Below, piece by piece: positions 22,733 through 22,925 of a stretch of DNA of 22,925 bases. The stretch's first letter is position 1. Each line of letters starts with the position of its first letter. A model generated the notes under the pieces. The model was not told the DNA's origin, did no database searches, and worked only from the letters and a program-made list of their open reading frames with translations. The position numbers and the translations under genes are program-made. Source of the stretch: Flavobacteriales bacterium UBA1531 (lineage in GTDB: Bacteria; Bacteroidota; Bacteroidia; Flavobacteriales_D; Sanyastnellaceae); the NCBI GenBank assembly GCA_002323795.1, contig DCPZ01000040.1, forward strand, positions 1-22,925, written 5' to 3'.

Positions 22733-22882
22733 AGCGGTAAGATACGCTCGCTTTTGCAGCGAAGGATGCTATTTTTTGGTAACTCGAGAGATGAGGGGCG
22801 TAAGTTTCCTTTTTCGAGACTCAAGGGCCTGGGTCTGCGAATAGAAAATGCGTCTTGATTCAGTTGCTTCACAAAGACTGTG

Positions 22883-22925
22883 TACCCGGAACTGGATTCG
22901 AACCAGCACGCCCGAAGGCACAGCC
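22883..22925 (-). tRNA. tRNA-Leu, 3' part (5' part and anticodon outside window)
   Basis: Read leftward, the sequence shows a long variable arm (TGTGCC TTCG GGCGT). A T-arm with loop TTCGAAT between GCTGG and CCAGT follows, then acceptor strand TCCGGGT and discriminator A73 at 22883. The long variable arm makes it class II (Leu, Ser or Tyr). The A73 discriminator and the layout, very close to E. coli tRNA-Leu variable arms, favour Leu. The CCA end is not encoded (next bases CAC). The anticodon lies beyond the window, so the isoacceptor cannot be stated. It lies 150 bp upstream of the DAHP synthase gene on the same strand. Confidence 0.8.

Noticed and set aside
1..22925. CRISPR array, insertion sequence, integrase or prophage
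   Set aside because: No regularly spaced direct repeats, transposase or integrase motifs, or phage structural genes were found; the DUF551 gene alone is not enough to call a prophage.

Overview
The window comes from a bacterial chromosome, most likely a member of the Bacteroidota (Flavobacteriia-like; genus not determinable from sequence alone). The evidence is: three secreted proteins ending in Por/type IX secretion (T9SS) sorting domains; a Bacteroidota-style fusion of DAHP synthase with type II chorismate mutase; a lack of Shine-Dalgarno sequences; and repeated matches to the Bacteroidota -7 promoter element TAnnTTTG just upstream of genes. Base composition looks close to 50% GC by eye, high for many flavobacteria. 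The window is densely coded, with no gene-free stretch over about 200 bp. I see no insertion sequence, prophage, CRISPR array or defence island.

Layout. At 1-743 is the 3' part of rarA (replication-associated AAA+ ATPase), converging on a leftward two-gene unit (737-3558): an exported YwqK/MORN-type repeat protein, then a T9SS-exported subtilisin. Divergent from that unit is mdh (3717-4649). A leftward gene for a giant exported FG-GAP/VCBS repeat protein follows (4677-6971). Then comes a rightward block of a DUF423 membrane protein, pckA (ATP-type PEP carboxykinase) and rsmE (16S rRNA m3U1498 methyltransferase), 7075-9852. A tightly packed leftward operon (9860-13886) encodes an adenosine deaminase-family protein, an arylsulfotransferase-like T9SS cargo protein, a PaaG-like isomerase and a DUF551 protein. 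smpB (13935-14372) is divergent from it and converges on an uncharacterised 186-aa protein. pyrD (15052-16083) follows. A leftward pair (16089-17697) encodes a heavy-metal-associated/MauE-like membrane protein and a metallo-beta-lactamase-fold hydrolase. Then come rightward purB, an MsbA-like ABC transporter and a DUF983 protein (17818-21417). A 202-bp hairpin-rich intergenic region separates these from a leftward DAHP synthase/chorismate mutase (21620-22732). The window ends inside a leftward class II tRNA gene, probably tRNA-Leu.

Functionally most genes are core metabolism: malate to oxaloacetate (Mdh), oxaloacetate to PEP (PckA), PEP into the shikimate pathway (DAHP synthase), pyrimidine synthesis (PyrD), purine synthesis and salvage (PurB, adenosine deaminase family). 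Translation quality control and rRNA modification (SmpB, RsmE) are also present. Between them sit leftward genes for secreted or surface proteins that probably serve polymer or protein degradation or surface display.

I found no clear novel system. The most interesting signals are: (i) perfect TAnnTTTG boxes only 4-17 nt before well-determined start codons (smpB, pyrD, purB, pckA), suggesting leaderless or near-leaderless transcripts; (ii) the overlapping but functionally mixed add/arylsulfotransferase/paaG/DUF551 operon; (iii) the heavy-metal-domain/MauE fusion paired with an MBL-fold hydrolase; and (iv) a multi-hairpin 3' region after the DAHP synthase gene.
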